Positions 16,797 through 26,013 of a stretch of DNA of 64,000 nt are shown piece by piece. The stretch spans positions 1 to 64,000 of the forward strand of contig JAJDVQ010000006.1 in assembly GCA_022826045.1 (NCBI GenBank). Reading direction: 5' to 3'. The stretch comes from Acidimicrobiia bacterium (GTDB lineage: Bacteria; Actinomycetota; Acidimicrobiia; Acidimicrobiales; Poriferisodalaceae). The translations under genes and the position numbers were made by a program. Positions within the stretch are counted from its first letter, which is position 1, and each line of letters starts with the position of its first letter. The notes beneath the pieces are model-generated. The model searched no databases. It was given only the letters and a program-made list of their open reading frames with translations, and was not told the origin of the DNA.

Positions 16797-17279
16797 ATGA
16801 TCGACTACCAGCGGCTCTTCCACACGGGGATCCGGGTGCCAGACCTCGATGCGGCCATGGCAGAGATGGGCGAGACGCTGGGCGTGAGCTGGGCATCGGT
16901 GCAGCACAACGCAGCGCAGCAGGTGTGGACGCCTCAGCAAGGTCTGCAATCAGTTGAGCTGACCTTCACCTACTCGTGCGAAGGGCCGCAGCATCTTGAG
17001 TTGCTGGCTGGCCAACCGGGCACGATCTGGGATGGCTCGGACGAGCCCGGCGTCCATCACGTGGGCGTGTGGGTCGACGACGTGGCTTCGGAGACCGAGC
17101 GCTGCCGGGGGGCCGGCTGGCAAGTTGCCGCAGCGGCCGCGCCGCCCGACGACGGCTACGGCGTGTTCTCCTACGTGGTGCCCCCGAGCGGACCGATAGT
17201 CGAGCTGGTCTGGTCGGCGATCGAGCCGCGCTTCGAGTCGTGGTGGTCAGGCGGAAGGCTCGGCAGCGAGCGCGACTGA
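16797..17279 (+). CDS. VOC-family (glyoxalase/dioxygenase fold) protein
   Basis: Protein of 160 aa with two beta-alpha-beta-beta-beta modules: FHTGIRVPDLDAAMAEMGE (His9) at the N-terminus and VHHVGVWVDDVASETERC (His87, His88) in the middle, ending with PIVELVW (Glu136). His and Glu at these positions fit a divalent-metal VOC active site as in glyoxalases and extradiol dioxygenases. It is located between two Rieske oxygenase genes transcribed from the other strand, so a role in processing their product is plausible but unproven. Confidence 0.8.
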   Translation: MIDYQRLFHTGIRVPDLDAAMAEMGETLGVSWASVQHNAAQQVWTPQQGLQSVELTFTYSCEGPQHLELLAGQPGTIWDGSDEPGVHHVGVWVDDVASETERCRGAGWQVAAAAAPPDDGYGVFSYVVPPSGPIVELVWSAIEPRFESWWSGGRLGSERD

Positions 17280-17283
17280 GAGC

Positions 17284-18921
17284 TCAGGCGGAGCTGCCGT
17301 TCTCGCGCGTGCCCACGCCCACGGCGATTTCCGATGCGACAGCCACCGCACCCGTCGAGCGGTCGAGCTTCGGCCCCAACCTGTTGAAGTACAGCTCGTA
17401 GAAGTGCCGGATCTTGGTCTCCTGGTAGGAGGCGAAGATCACCTCTTGCTGCTCTTGAGCGCGCAGGCCCTGCTGCACAAGCGGCAGGTTGAGCGAGTCC
17501 TGTTGGAAGATCTTGGACAGCGGCCCCAGCTCGGGCGCCAGCGTCCAATCGTCGTCGAAGCCGAGGTGGCGTACCTTCGCCGACGCCGGCCGATCGGCCG
17601 GATCAGGCGGGGCCAGCGGGAACAGCATCACCTCGAAGATGCACTCCTGGGGGTTGTCGCTGTTCGGCCGGAACCGGTACATGATCGGGTTGAAGCAGCC
17701 CCACGGCGACCAGTTCGGGAACACCGAGAAGAAGATCGAGTCGATCAGCTCCGCGTCGCTGACGGCCTCGACGTCGATGGCGTCGCCCACCTGGCGTCGT
17801 ACCTGTGACCGCTTGCGGTCCGCCAGCCAGCCCCGCACGTTGGTCACCTCCGGCGGGGGATGGGGCGTCATCAGCGGCATCTCTTCCAGGCCCGGCGGCA
17901 GCGGGCCGCCGATCCACTTGCACAGGTGCGGGTCGGCCTGGGTCTGCGCGCCGTCGATGTGATTGCCGTGCTCGTCGAAGGTGCTGACGTTGCCGTCGAG
18001 GTCTGTGACGGCCACTTGCCCGTCCTCGTTGCGCTCGTAGATGTGGCCGCTCAGCGGATGTCGCCAGCGGCCGTACTCCTTGCCGTCGTCGACGCGCTCC
18101 CAGCGGGGCTGCCCGTCGAGATGCGGGCTGGAGACGCCTGTCGCGGTCATGGCCCGGCTGTAGTTGCCGAACGTGTCGTAGCGGCTGTTGGCGTCGCCGA
18201 GCGATTCCATCAGCGTGGGATGGGTCGCCACCACGTGGTAGCTCTCCATGAAGGCCTCTTGGCAGGTCTTCCAGTTCATCGGCATCAGCTTGGAGACGTG
18301 CGCCGCCTTGTACCGGCGCTCGAACGGCACGAATTCGAAGTGATCGGCCAGGTCGCCCAGGTAGTCGGCCAGCGGCGCGGCGTTGCGGTCGGGGTTGATG
18401 AACACGAAGCCGTGCCAGGTGTCGACCAAGGCTTCGGGCAGTCCGTAGTCGGCCATGTCCACATCGGGAAAGTCCCACTGGCAGGGGATCTCCCGCATCG
18501 AGCCGTTGAGCTCCCAGCACCAGCCGTGGAAGGGGCAGCGAAGGCTGGACGCGCCTCGCCCGTGGTGCTCGCGCAGCTTGCGGCCCCGGTGCAGGCAGGC
18601 GTTGCGGTACACCTTGATCTGGTCGGGGGCGGTGCGGACGATCAGGAACGACAGGTGCGCGATGTCGTAGACGTGGTAGTCGCCGACCTCGGGGATCTCC
18701 TCGGCGAGGCAGGCGAGCTGCCACACACGGCCCCACAGCCGTTCGACTTCAAGGTCGTGAACGTCCTGCGCGTAGTACACCCGGGCCGGCACCCGCGTGT
18801 TGCCTGGCAGATGCTCGCCAACACGCCGCAACACCTCCGACACCGCGTGCGTGTCGTTGTCGAACAGCTCGTCGTAGCTGATCCCAGCCGAGCGGTCGGT
18901 GCCCGTCAGCGTTTCGGTCAT
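17284..18921 (-). CDS. Rieske non-haem iron oxygenase, large alpha subunit
   Basis: Second oxygenase component, unusually long at 545 aa (most are about 400-460). The Rieske site is C109-x-H111...C129-x2-H132 (ACLHRGRKL / CPFHGW), and the catalytic iron ligands lie in CQEAFMESYHVVATHP (His229, His234). About 100 extra residues after the metal site, containing WRHPLSGHIYERNEDGQVAVTD and a Pro-rich stretch, account for the length. No reductase partner is nearby. It overlaps nothing, and its stop is 4 bp from the convergent VOC stop. The substrate is unknown; aromatic, steroid and other alicyclic compounds are possible. Confidence 0.88.
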   Translation of the reverse strand: MTETLTGTDRSAGISYDELFDNDTHAVSEVLRRVGEHLPGNTRVPARVYYAQDVHDLEVERLWGRVWQLACLAEEIPEVGDYHVYDIAHLSFLIVRTAPDQIKVYRNACLHRGRKLREHHGRGASSLRCPFHGWCWELNGSMREIPCQWDFPDVDMADYGLPEALVDTWHGFVFINPDRNAAPLADYLGDLADHFEFVPFERRYKAAHVSKLMPMNWKTCQEAFMESYHVVATHPTLMESLGDANSRYDTFGNYSRAMTATGVSSPHLDGQPRWERVDDGKEYGRWRHPLSGHIYERNEDGQVAVTDLDGNVSTFDEHGNHIDGAQTQADPHLCKWIGGPLPPGLEEMPLMTPHPPPEVTNVRGWLADRKRSQVRRQVGDAIDVEAVSDAELIDSIFFSVFPNWSPWGCFNPIMYRFRPNSDNPQECIFEVMLFPLAPPDPADRPASAKVRHLGFDDDWTLAPELGPLSKIFQQDSLNLPLVQQGLRAQEQQEVIFASYQETKIRHFYELYFNRLGPKLDRSTGAVAVASEIAVGVGTRENGSSA

Positions 18922-18977
18922 GGCAAGAACGTAGCGACCGGTGAGCGATCCGCAGTCGGCGGCGGCAGGCTGTAGCG

Positions 18978-20312
18978 GTGCCGCACCGGGACATGATCGT
19001 GATCGGGGCCGGTCCCGCCGGTGCGGCCGCGGCCATGCGTGCTGCAGGCGTCGGCATCAAGGTGACCGCGTTCGAGAAGGCTCCTGCGGGGCGCGACAAG
19101 GTCTGCGGGGACGGCCTGACGCCGCGGGCGGTAGCCGCGCTGGACGAGCTGGGCGTGCCGCTGGACGAGGCGCATCGCATCGCGGGGCTGCGGATGATCG
19201 CCGGACGGCGGGTGCGCGAGCTGGACTGGCCGGCCAACGGGCAGTTCGGTCCGTACGGAGCGGTGTGGCCCCGTCGCCGCCTGGACAGCGCGTTGTGCGA
19301 CGGCGCGGCTGATGCCGGGGCCGAGCTGTGCTTCGGCACCGAGGCGCTGCCGATCATCGAAGACGGCCGGGCAGTGGGCGTGACCGCCGGCGGCGAACGC
19401 TGGACCGCCGACTTGGTGGTGCTGGCAGCCGGTGCCCAGGGCCAGGCGGCCCGCATGCTGGGCGCCCTGCGCGACCCCGACGAGCCGTTCGGCCTGGCCA
19501 TCCGCACCTACGCCGAGACGCCCCGCCACGCCGAGGAGTACCTCGAAGCCTGCCTGACGCTGTGCGACGCTGAGGGCACTGCGGTGCCTGGTTACGGCTG
19601 GCTGTTCCCCGCCGGCGACGGCACCGTCAACATCGGCGTGGGGGCCCTCAACACCATGAAGGGCTTCGCGAACCTGAACTTGAACCGGCTGTGCGACAGC
19701 TATCGCGACCTGGTGGCCGAGAGCTGGCAGCTCGGCCCGTACCTGGAGCGGCCGCGAGCGTGGCGCCTGCCCATGAGCGCCACCAAGCGGCACGGCCCCG
19801 GCTGGGTGGCCATCGGCGACGCAGCAGGGCTGATCAACCCGATGAACGGCGAGGGCATCGACTACGGCCTCGAGACCGGGATCCTGGTGGCCGACCTGTT
19901 CGCCGAGGAACCGCCCGCGGTTGCCGACACCTATGACCGCATCGTGGCCGAGAAGTTCGACGCCTTCCTGCGGACGGGCCGCCGGTTCTCGTTCCTCATC
20001 GGCCATCCCCGCATCCTGCGTGTCGGCCTGCGGCTGGCGGTCGGCACCGATGCCATCGCCCGCCTCACCCTGCAAGTGATGGGCAACCTCATCGACAACG
20101 AGACCCCCGGCACGCCCGGCCGGGTCCTCGCCGCCGCCGACCGCGCCCTCGCCGCCGCATCACCCACGCTGCGCAAGCTGCATCAGCGCCGCAGGCGCAG
20201 AAGCTCGCCGTCGTGTCGAACCTCTTTCGGGTCGGGTCTTCCCGATCCCCCTAACCCGCCGTCCGGCATCACAAAGCGATGCGCTACGGCGATTCGCCGT
20301 CCAGAGTCGTAG
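18978..20312 (+). CDS. Geranylgeranyl-reductase-type FAD oxidoreductase
   Basis: Flavoprotein of 444 aa with an N-terminal Rossmann motif MIVIGAGPAGAAAAMRAAG, the KVCGDGLTPRAV segment typical of the geranylgeranyl reductase (ChlP-like) group, and the second FAD motif GDAAGLINPMNGEGIDYGLETG near residue 285. Family members reduce isoprenoid double bonds (menaquinone, lipid or chlorophyll tails) or act as related monooxygenases. GTG 18978 or ATG 18993 may be the start. The last about 45 residues (after KLHQRRRR) are Arg/Pro/Ser-rich and unconserved and lie antisense to the convergent gene 20183-20479, so the 3' end has probably been extended by loss of the original stop. Confidence 0.82.
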   Translation: MPHRDMIVIGAGPAGAAAAMRAAGVGIKVTAFEKAPAGRDKVCGDGLTPRAVAALDELGVPLDEAHRIAGLRMIAGRRVRELDWPANGQFGPYGAVWPRRRLDSALCDGAADAGAELCFGTEALPIIEDGRAVGVTAGGERWTADLVVLAAGAQGQAARMLGALRDPDEPFGLAIRTYAETPRHAEEYLEACLTLCDAEGTAVPGYGWLFPAGDGTVNIGVGALNTMKGFANLNLNRLCDSYRDLVAESWQLGPYLERPRAWRLPMSATKRHGPGWVAIGDAAGLINPMNGEGIDYGLETGILVADLFAEEPPAVADTYDRIVAEKFDAFLRTGRRFSFLIGHPRILRVGLRLAVGTDAIARLTLQVMGNLIDNETPGTPGRVLAAADRALAAASPTLRKLHQRRRRRSSPSCRTSFGSGLPDPPNPPSGITKRCATAIRRPES

Positions 20313-20479
20313 TAGCCGACGAGTTCGCTCATCGTTCCGGGCGGTTGCCCTGACGCGGCTGCGGCTTGCCCGCTCATCAGCACGAGCTCATCCAGTTCGC
20401 CGCGTTCGATCCGCGGCCAGACGAACGCGTTGAAAACTGCGCGCAGCTCTCTGGCCGAGGTCAATCGCCTGGATTCCAT
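20183..20479 (-). CDS. Conserved hypothetical protein (98 aa)
   Basis: Small protein starting at ATG 20479: an N-terminal helix (LTSARELRAVFNAFVWPRIE) followed by a beta-rich tail with RRIAVAHRFVMPDGGLGGSGRPDPKEV. The GGSGRPDPK-type ending is a recurring pattern in small actinobacterial hypotheticals of unknown function, which, with the good codon pattern, is why this frame is kept. It is divergent from the 91-aa gene at 20564 and overlaps the 3' end of the flavoprotein gene by 130 bp on the opposite strand. The two small genes may be a pair; no toxin-antitoxin family is recognised. Confidence 0.5.
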   Translation of the reverse strand: MESRRLTSARELRAVFNAFVWPRIERGELDELVLMSGQAAAASGQPPGTMSELVGYYDSGRRIAVAHRFVMPDGGLGGSGRPDPKEVRHDGELLRLRR

Positions 20480-20563
20480 CTGCCGCAGATTGCCAGCGCG
20501 GACTCGCGGGCGAGAAACGAATTCGATCAGGACCTGTGCGGACCGCTGTGTACAGTCGCGCTC

Positions 20564-20839
20564 ATGGTCCGCGCGACGGCAGAAGCGACGCACCCTGCTC
20601 GCTCCACCGTCGGCATGCTCGAGGACTGGCTCGCTGCGGATCAAGCACAGGCGGCTGTTCTGCAAAACAGCCTGTTGGAATTGCTTGACGCTGTTGAGGA
20701 TCCGTCGAAGCTTGCACTTGAAGCCCTGCGAATAGTCGCCGAGGCCACCTCAGCCGACTGGACACTCGACGAACTGCGTCACGCCGTAGGCCAGCTGTTG
20801 GCAAGTCGCCGGCAGGAGTCGTCCGCCGTCGCTGGCTGA
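20564..20839 (+). CDS. Hypothetical alpha-helical protein (91 aa)
   Basis: Frame from ATG 20564 encoding an all-helical, acidic protein ([31 protein letters not shown]... [14 protein letters not shown]). No family is recognised. A possible -10 element TACAGT at about 20551-20556 lies only about 7 nt before the ATG, which would make a leaderless transcript, a common actinobacterial arrangement. It is divergent from the 98-aa gene with an 84-bp intergenic gap. Confidence 0.45.
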   Translation: MVRATAEATHPARSTVGMLEDWLAADQAQAAVLQNSLLELLDAVEDPSKLALEALRIVAEATSADWTLDELRHAVGQLLASRRQESSAVAG

Positions 20840-20934
20840 CTCAGACAGGCGGCCGTCCGCTGCCGTGTGCCAGTCCCTCAGCGCGTTCGGCAGACGGCAA
20901 GAGCCCCGGCACAGCGCCACTACGGTGGCAGCCC

Positions 20935-21780
20935 GTGACTGCGGTGCTGTTGGACGGTCAGGCGCTGGCCGAACAGATCAAGGACGACCTGCGAGAACGG
21001 ATTGCGGCCCAGGGCCTGCAGCCGGGGCTCGGCACGATCCTCGTCGGCGACGATCCGGCATCGCACAGCTACGTGGGGGCGAAGATCCGCGACTGCGGAG
21101 AGGTGGGCATTGCCTCGATTCACGAGGAACTGCCCGCCGACATCTCCCGGGCCGAGCTGGACGCGGTGATCGAGCGCTTCAACGCTGACCCCGCCGTGCA
21201 CGCGTACATCGTCCAGCTGCCCCTGCCCCGCCAACTCGACGAGGAAGCGGCGCTGCTGGCCATCGATCCCGACAAGGACGCCGACGGCCTGCACCCTGTC
21301 AACCTGGGCAGGCTCGTGATGGGCGTGGACGGCCCGCTGCCGTGCACACCGCGGGGCATCCAGGTGATGCTCGAGCACTACGGCGTGCCGGTGGAAGGAC
21401 GCCACGTGGTGGTGGTGGGCCGCGGCCTCACGATCGGCCGCCCGATGGCGCTGCTGATGGCGCTGAAGCGGCCGGTGGCGAACGCGGCCGTGACCGTCGT
21501 GCACACCGGCGTGGCGGATCTTGGCGCCTACACCCGTGAGGCCGACATCGTGATCGCGGCAGCCGGCGTGCCCGGTCTCATCACGCCCGACATGGTGAAA
21601 CCCGGTGCGGCAGTGGTCGGCGGCGGCATCACCCGTGAGGGTCGCAAGATCCTGTCCGACGTGGACGAATCAGTCGGCGAGGTGGCCGGCTGGGTGACCC
21701 CCCGCCTCGGCGGCGTCGGCCCGATGACCCGCGCCATGCTGCTGGCCAACACCGTCGACGCAGCCGCCGCTGCTGCCTGA
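20935..21780 (+). CDS. folD: Bifunctional methylenetetrahydrofolate dehydrogenase/cyclohydrolase
   Basis: FolD (281 aa) interconverts 5,10-methylene-, methenyl- and 10-formyl-THF, supplying the formyl donor used by PurN and PurH encoded later in the window. The catalytic Tyr46/Lys50 pair is in [10 protein letters not shown], the QLPLPRQLD and [15 protein letters not shown] motifs follow, and the NAD(P)-binding [13 protein letters not shown] is near residue 160. GTG 20935 gives the standard [15 protein letters not shown] start. Confidence 0.95.
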   Translation: MTAVLLDGQALAEQIKDDLRERIAAQGLQPGLGTILVGDDPASHSYVGAKIRDCGEVGIASIHEELPADISRAELDAVIERFNADPAVHAYIVQLPLPRQLDEEAALLAIDPDKDADGLHPVNLGRLVMGVDGPLPCTPRGIQVMLEHYGVPVEGRHVVVVGRGLTIGRPMALLMALKRPVANAAVTVVHTGVADLGAYTREADIVIAAAGVPGLITPDMVKPGAAVVGGGITREGRKILSDVDESVGEVAGWVTPRLGGVGPMTRAMLLANTVDAAAAAA

Positions 21781-21813
21781 GTCACAGCTGCCGTTCTGGT
21801 GTGGAGGCGATTG

Positions 21814-23721
21814 ATGGAGCGGGACACTCAGCCGGTGCGAACCGTCTGGCAGCGGAGTCGGGTGGGTGCGCTGGCGTTGCTGCTGATTGCGGCGGTCCTG
21901 TCGCCGTTGGCGTCGCCCTCGGGTGTCGGCGCGGCCGACGCTGTCGCCCTCGAACGCATCTGGGGTGCGGATCGTTACGAGACGTCGCTGGCCATCGTGC
22001 AGCGCTTCATCGCCGAGGCCGGGGGTCGCATCGAGACTGCCGTTGTCGTGTCCGGCACCGACTGGCGTGACGCGGTCATCGCCGCGGGCTTGGCCGGCTC
22101 GCTGAACGCCCCGGTGCTGCTCAGCCCGCCCGGCGGACTCGCCACGGCAGCGGTGGACATGCTCGGGACGGCAGGTGTCTCGCAGGTCGTGGTGATCGAC
22201 GGCACCGGCACGCTGAGCGACCGAGCGCTCGAGGGACTGCGGCGCCGCTTCGACAGCGTGGAACTGCTGGCAGCAGCGGATCCCTCCGAGCTCTCCGCCA
22301 TGGCTGCGCGCCGGGCCGGCTCAGCGGGACGGCTGAATGGGCTCGGGCGCACGGCGGTTCTCGCGAGCGCGGAAGTGTTCGTCGACGCCATGGTGGCCGG
22401 GCCCATTGCCTGGCGTGGCCAGCACCCCGTTCTCCTCACGCCGCCCGGCACGCTCGACAGCAACGTCGCGGCAGCGGCTGCCGAGCTCGATGTGGAGCAC
22501 GTCTTGGTCATGGGCGGCGTGTCGGCGGTGTCTCAGCAGGTCGTCGACGGGCTGATCGCTGCGAAGATCAGCTTCACGCGCATCGGGGGGGCGACGCGCT
22601 TCGACACAGCCCGGGTGCTGGCAGGCTCCATCGAAGGCGCCTATGCGTCAGGCCCGGGCGGCAGGTGCTTCGATCGCAGGGCGACAGGCGTCGCCACGGC
22701 GCGCTCGCCCTATGACGCGTTGAGCGCAGCGCCGCTGCTCGGTCGGCGGTGCTCGCCGCTGCTGCTGAGCGACGTATCCGCAGCAGACCCGTCCACCGTG
22801 GCTTGGGTGCGCAGCCATACCCGCTCGCTGACCGTGTTCGGCGGAACCGCCGCCGTCTCGAATGCTGCTGCCAGGGTGCTGCGAACCCGAGCACCCGTCT
22901 ATGAAACGGTGGCGACCGGCGCGGAGCACACCTGCGCCATCGCCGTCGGCGGCGCCATCGTGTGCTGGGGCGACGACAGCCACGGCCAGCTCGACGCGCC
23001 CGATGGCGCATTCACAGCGATTGCTGCGGCCGGGCATCATTCGTGCGCGCTCAGAGCGACTGGGCGTGCAGCCTGCTGGGGCGGCGACGCGAGCGGCCAA
23101 CTCGACGTTCCCGGCGACGCGTTCATTGCCATCGCCGCGGGCGGGGTGCCAGGGCCGGGCTCAGCCGCCACGGGCTTCTCATGCGGGCTGAAGCGTGCCG
23201 ACGGATCAGTGAGGTGCTGGGGCGACGACGCCTTCGGACAGGTGTCCCAAGCGCCGCCAGGCAGGTTCTCTGCCGTTGCCGCCGGCTGGGGTCACGCCTG
23301 CGCGTTGCGTGCATCCGACGGGGGAGTGCTGTGCTGGGGCCTTGACGGCCGCGGGCAGGTGTCCCAGGCGCCGTCAGGCAGGCTCGCCTCCATCGCCGCC
23401 GGAGCGTGGCACAGCTGCGCGCTGCGACGTCCGAGCGGTGAAGTGGTGTGCTGGGGCACCAGCGAAGCAGCAGAGGCAGCGCCCTCGGGTCGGTTCGCAG
23501 CCGTCGCGACGGCCGCCGACGTCACATGTGCGTTGGGGCGTGATGACGGCAAGGCGGTCTGCTGGGGTTTCAACGGCCTCGATCAGGTGTCGGGCGCGCC
23601 GTCCGGGGCCTTCCGCTCCATCGTCTCGAGCGCGTGGCATGTGTGTGCCGTGCGCGACACCGACGAGATCGCCTGCTGGGGCGACGACTCCGAGGGCCAA
23701 GCCACGCCGCCGCTCGTCTGA
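21814..23721 (+). CDS. Exported surface protein: cell-wall-binding repeat 2 domain plus RCC1-like beta-propeller
   Basis: Secreted protein of 635 aa. ATG 21814 is set by GGAGG at 21803-21807. A signal peptide (VGALALLLIAAVLSPLASPS, cleaved near GVGAADA) precedes about 300 residues of CWB2 repeats, recognisable by RIWGADRYETSLAIV and RIGGATRFDTARVLAGS, modules that attach proteins to actinobacterial and firmicute walls. The C-terminal about 270 residues hold some seven RCC1-type blades, each with an H-x-CAL..G-x-VxCWG..xxGQ pattern (CWGDDSHGQL, CWGGDASGQL, CWGDDAFGQV, CWGLDGRGQV, CWGFNGLDQV). Conserved paired cysteines suggest disulfides. The propeller is probably a displayed binding surface; its ligand is unknown. 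Confidence 0.8.
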   Translation: MERDTQPVRTVWQRSRVGALALLLIAAVLSPLASPSGVGAADAVALERIWGADRYETSLAIVQRFIAEAGGRIETAVVVSGTDWRDAVIAAGLAGSLNAPVLLSPPGGLATAAVDMLGTAGVSQVVVIDGTGTLSDRALEGLRRRFDSVELLAAADPSELSAMAARRAGSAGRLNGLGRTAVLASAEVFVDAMVAGPIAWRGQHPVLLTPPGTLDSNVAAAAAELDVEHVLVMGGVSAVSQQVVDGLIAAKISFTRIGGATRFDTARVLAGSIEGAYASGPGGRCFDRRATGVATARSPYDALSAAPLLGRRCSPLLLSDVSAADPSTVAWVRSHTRSLTVFGGTAAVSNAAARVLRTRAPVYETVATGAEHTCAIAVGGAIVCWGDDSHGQLDAPDGAFTAIAAAGHHSCALRATGRAACWGGDASGQLDVPGDAFIAIAAGGVPGPGSAATGFSCGLKRADGSVRCWGDDAFGQVSQAPPGRFSAVAAGWGHACALRASDGGVLCWGLDGRGQVSQAPSGRLASIAAGAWHSCALRRPSGEVVCWGTSEAAEAAPSGRFAAVATAADVTCALGRDDGKAVCWGFNGLDQVSGAPSGAFRSIVSSAWHVCAVRDTDEIACWGDDSEGQATPPLV

Positions 23722-23748
23722 CAGAGCTTCGCCGTTCGGCTCAGTCGC

Positions 23749-24675
23749 TTACGGCGTGACGACGATGCAATCCCCGCCCGGGATCGTCACTTCTTCGGTG
23801 CTGCCGTCGTCGTTCGTTTTGGTGAAGGTGACGTCCTCGAAGCAGACGACGTATGGCTCACCGCGTTCATGCAGCTCCTGTTCGAGACGCCTCTTGTTCA
23901 GCTGTTCCTCTTCGGTCTGCGTGCCGTTTGCGGCCCACATGACGGGAAGGTCATCCTCATCGGTGGTCTCGTTCACGTCTTCTTGCCACTCTTCGGTGGC
24001 CTCGACGTCCTCTTCGGCCTGGTGATATCCGGTGGCATCGTGCTGCGTTGTCTCGTTGCCCTTGCTGATGGAGATTGTCGTGCCCGTGCCGTCGCCCGGA
24101 TCCTGCACCTGGATCGTCACCACGTCGGGGCCGGTCGGTTGCTCGATGCACGTCAGATGCGGCGCGCCCGGGCATGGCGTGGCGCCGGGCAGATCGACGC
24201 TCGACTGTGTCTGCTGCGGTTCGTTGCCGTCGGTCGGCGTGACGGCGTCGGTCGGCGTGACGACCCAAGCGCTGCTGACCCATGGGCCTCCGGTCGAGGT
24301 GCTGCTGGGGACTTCCTGTGCCTCAGTGCCCGAGGTCGTCAGTTCGAAGCTGTAGCAGTGCACTCCCTGCTGCGACGGATCGGCGCACATGACCGGCCGC
24401 AAGCCGGATGCACCGCCGGTGCCGGTCGTGCCCGAGACGGTGCCGCCAGGCAGCGTTGTGATGAACTCGAGCTGCTCGTCGCCGGAGAGGCTGCTTGTGG
24501 ACGCGACGCTGCAGACCCAGACGCCGCCGTCGGCCTCCGAGCAGGTCACCGTGATCTCCGGTTCATCTTGCGATGTCGCACCCGCGGTGGCTGCGGTCAC
24601 AGCGAGCAGGGCTGTGGCGGCAATGGCAGCGGAGGCCAACCTCCTGAAGACGGCAAGGGTCGGGGCAGTCGGCAT
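23749..24675 (-). CDS. Secreted acidic protein of unknown function
   Basis: Protein of 308 aa from ATG 24675 (AAGG about 10 nt upstream). A clear signal peptide (LASAAIAATALLAVTAATAGATS) is followed by a Thr/Ser/Gly-rich extracellular chain with several Cys pairs, a TPTDAVTPTD repeat, a strongly acidic stretch (EEDVEATEEWQEDVNETTDEDD) and a terminal FTKTNDDGSTEEVTIPGGDC strand. No domain is recognised. It is convergent with the CWB2/RCC1 gene, 27 bp away, and is probably another surface or secreted protein. Confidence 0.6.
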   Translation of the reverse strand: MPTAPTLAVFRRLASAAIAATALLAVTAATAGATSQDEPEITVTCSEADGGVWVCSVASTSSLSGDEQLEFITTLPGGTVSGTTGTGGASGLRPVMCADPSQQGVHCYSFELTTSGTEAQEVPSSTSTGGPWVSSAWVVTPTDAVTPTDGNEPQQTQSSVDLPGATPCPGAPHLTCIEQPTGPDVVTIQVQDPGDGTGTTISISKGNETTQHDATGYHQAEEDVEATEEWQEDVNETTDEDDLPVMWAANGTQTEEEQLNKRRLEQELHERGEPYVVCFEDVTFTKTNDDGSTEEVTIPGGDCIVVTP

Positions 24676-24996
24676 TTGTCGGAACCTTCTTCCTTGGCTG
24701 TCGGGAAACGCTCGGCAACGTCGGAACCTGAAAATATCAATAGAGCGCACATTGCCAAGGTGTTGATCCGCACTTTGCGTGATCATTGAACAGCAGAATA
24801 TAGATGATTCAATCCGCAGATTGCGGAATCGGATCAGGGCACAGGGTTCGCGCTGCACGGCCGGTCAGGTTTCGGCGATGGGCAGGCCGTGGCGGGCGTG
24901 ACGGACGAAGGCGTCTGCCTAGACGGCGAGGAGGGTGACGTCATCGCCGGAGTAGGTTTCCGGTCTGGCCACCTCTGCATGCAACAGGAGAGCGCA
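24676..24996. promoter_or_regulatory. Divergent intergenic region between secreted-protein gene and mdh
   Basis: This 321-bp region has an AT-rich core (about 24720-24820), presumably the promoter of the minus-strand gene. It includes a short hairpin TCCGCA-GAT-TGCGGA (24813-24827). No convincing -35/-10 pair can be fixed by eye. AGGAG just before 24997 is the mdh ribosome-binding site. Confidence 0.35.
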
Positions 24997-26001
24997 GTGA
25001 ACGATCCAGCCGCGAAGGAACCAGTTCGGGTAGCCGTGACGGGAGCCGCGGGCCAGATCGGCTACAGCCTGCTGTTCCGGATCGCCTCGGGGGCCATGCT
25101 CGGCCCCGAGGTGCCCGTCGAGCTGCGGATGCTGGAGATCCCCCCCGCGATGGGCGCGCTCGACGGCGTGATGATGGAGCTCGACGACTGCGCCTTCCCG
25201 CTGCTGGCGTCACGCACCGGCACGTCAGACCCCAACGAAGCCTTCGAGGGTGCCGACTACGCGCTGCTGGTGGGCTCGATGCCTCGCAAGGCCGGCATGG
25301 AGCGCAGCGACCTGCTCGAGGCCAACGGCGGCATCTTCACGGTGCAGGGCAAGGCGCTGAGCGATTCGGCCAACCCCTCGGTGCGGGTGCTGGTGGTGGG
25401 CAACCCGGCCAACACCAACTGTCTCATCGCCATGCGCAATGCGCCCGCCATCGCCGACGGGCAGTTCACCGCCATGACCCGGCTCGACCACAACCGGGCC
25501 GTCGCCCAGCTCGCCGCCAAGGCCGGCGTGTCGGTGAACGACGTGACCCGCATGACCATCTGGGGGAACCACTCCGCCACCCAGTACCCCGACATCTTCC
25601 GCGCCGTGGTGGGCGGCCACAACGCAGCGGCCCTGGTCGACGAGCAGGCGTGGCTGGAAGACGACTTCATCCCCACCGTGCAGCAGCGCGGCGCCGCGAT
25701 CATCAACGCCCGCGGCGCCTCCTCAGCGGCGTCGGCAGCGTCGGCCGCGGTGGATCACATGCGCGACTGGTCCTCGGACACACCGGGCGGCGACTGGGTA
25801 TCGATGGGCATCCCGTCCACCGGCGACTACGGCGCCCCCGAAGGCATCATCACGTCGTACCCCGTCACCGTCTCGGGCGGCCAGTACCACGTCGTGACCG
25901 GCCTCGACCTCGACGAGTTCAGCCGCTCCCGAATCGAGGCCTCCTGGGCCGAGCTCGTCGACGAGCGCGACACCGTCGGAGGAATGGGCCTCCTCGGCTG
26001 A
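24997..26001 (+). CDS. mdh: Malate dehydrogenase
   Basis: NAD-dependent malate dehydrogenase (334 aa), TCA cycle. It has the Rossmann motif [17 protein letters not shown] (from residue 16), the coenzyme/substrate loop with [27 protein letters not shown], the catalytic region RLDHNRA and the active-site histidine in [11 protein letters not shown]. It belongs to the cytosolic-type (MDH type 2) group usual in actinobacteria. GTG 24997 with AGGAG 6 nt upstream is preferred over ATG 24979. Confidence 0.95.
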   Translation: MNDPAAKEPVRVAVTGAAGQIGYSLLFRIASGAMLGPEVPVELRMLEIPPAMGALDGVMMELDDCAFPLLASRTGTSDPNEAFEGADYALLVGSMPRKAGMERSDLLEANGGIFTVQGKALSDSANPSVRVLVVGNPANTNCLIAMRNAPAIADGQFTAMTRLDHNRAVAQLAAKAGVSVNDVTRMTIWGNHSATQYPDIFRAVVGGHNAAALVDEQAWLEDDFIPTVQQRGAAIINARGASSAASAASAAVDHMRDWSSDTPGGDWVSMGIPSTGDYGAPEGIITSYPVTVSGGQYHVVTGLDLDEFSRSRIEASWAELVDERDTVGGMGLLG

Positions 26002-26013
26002 CCCGACCGCCGT

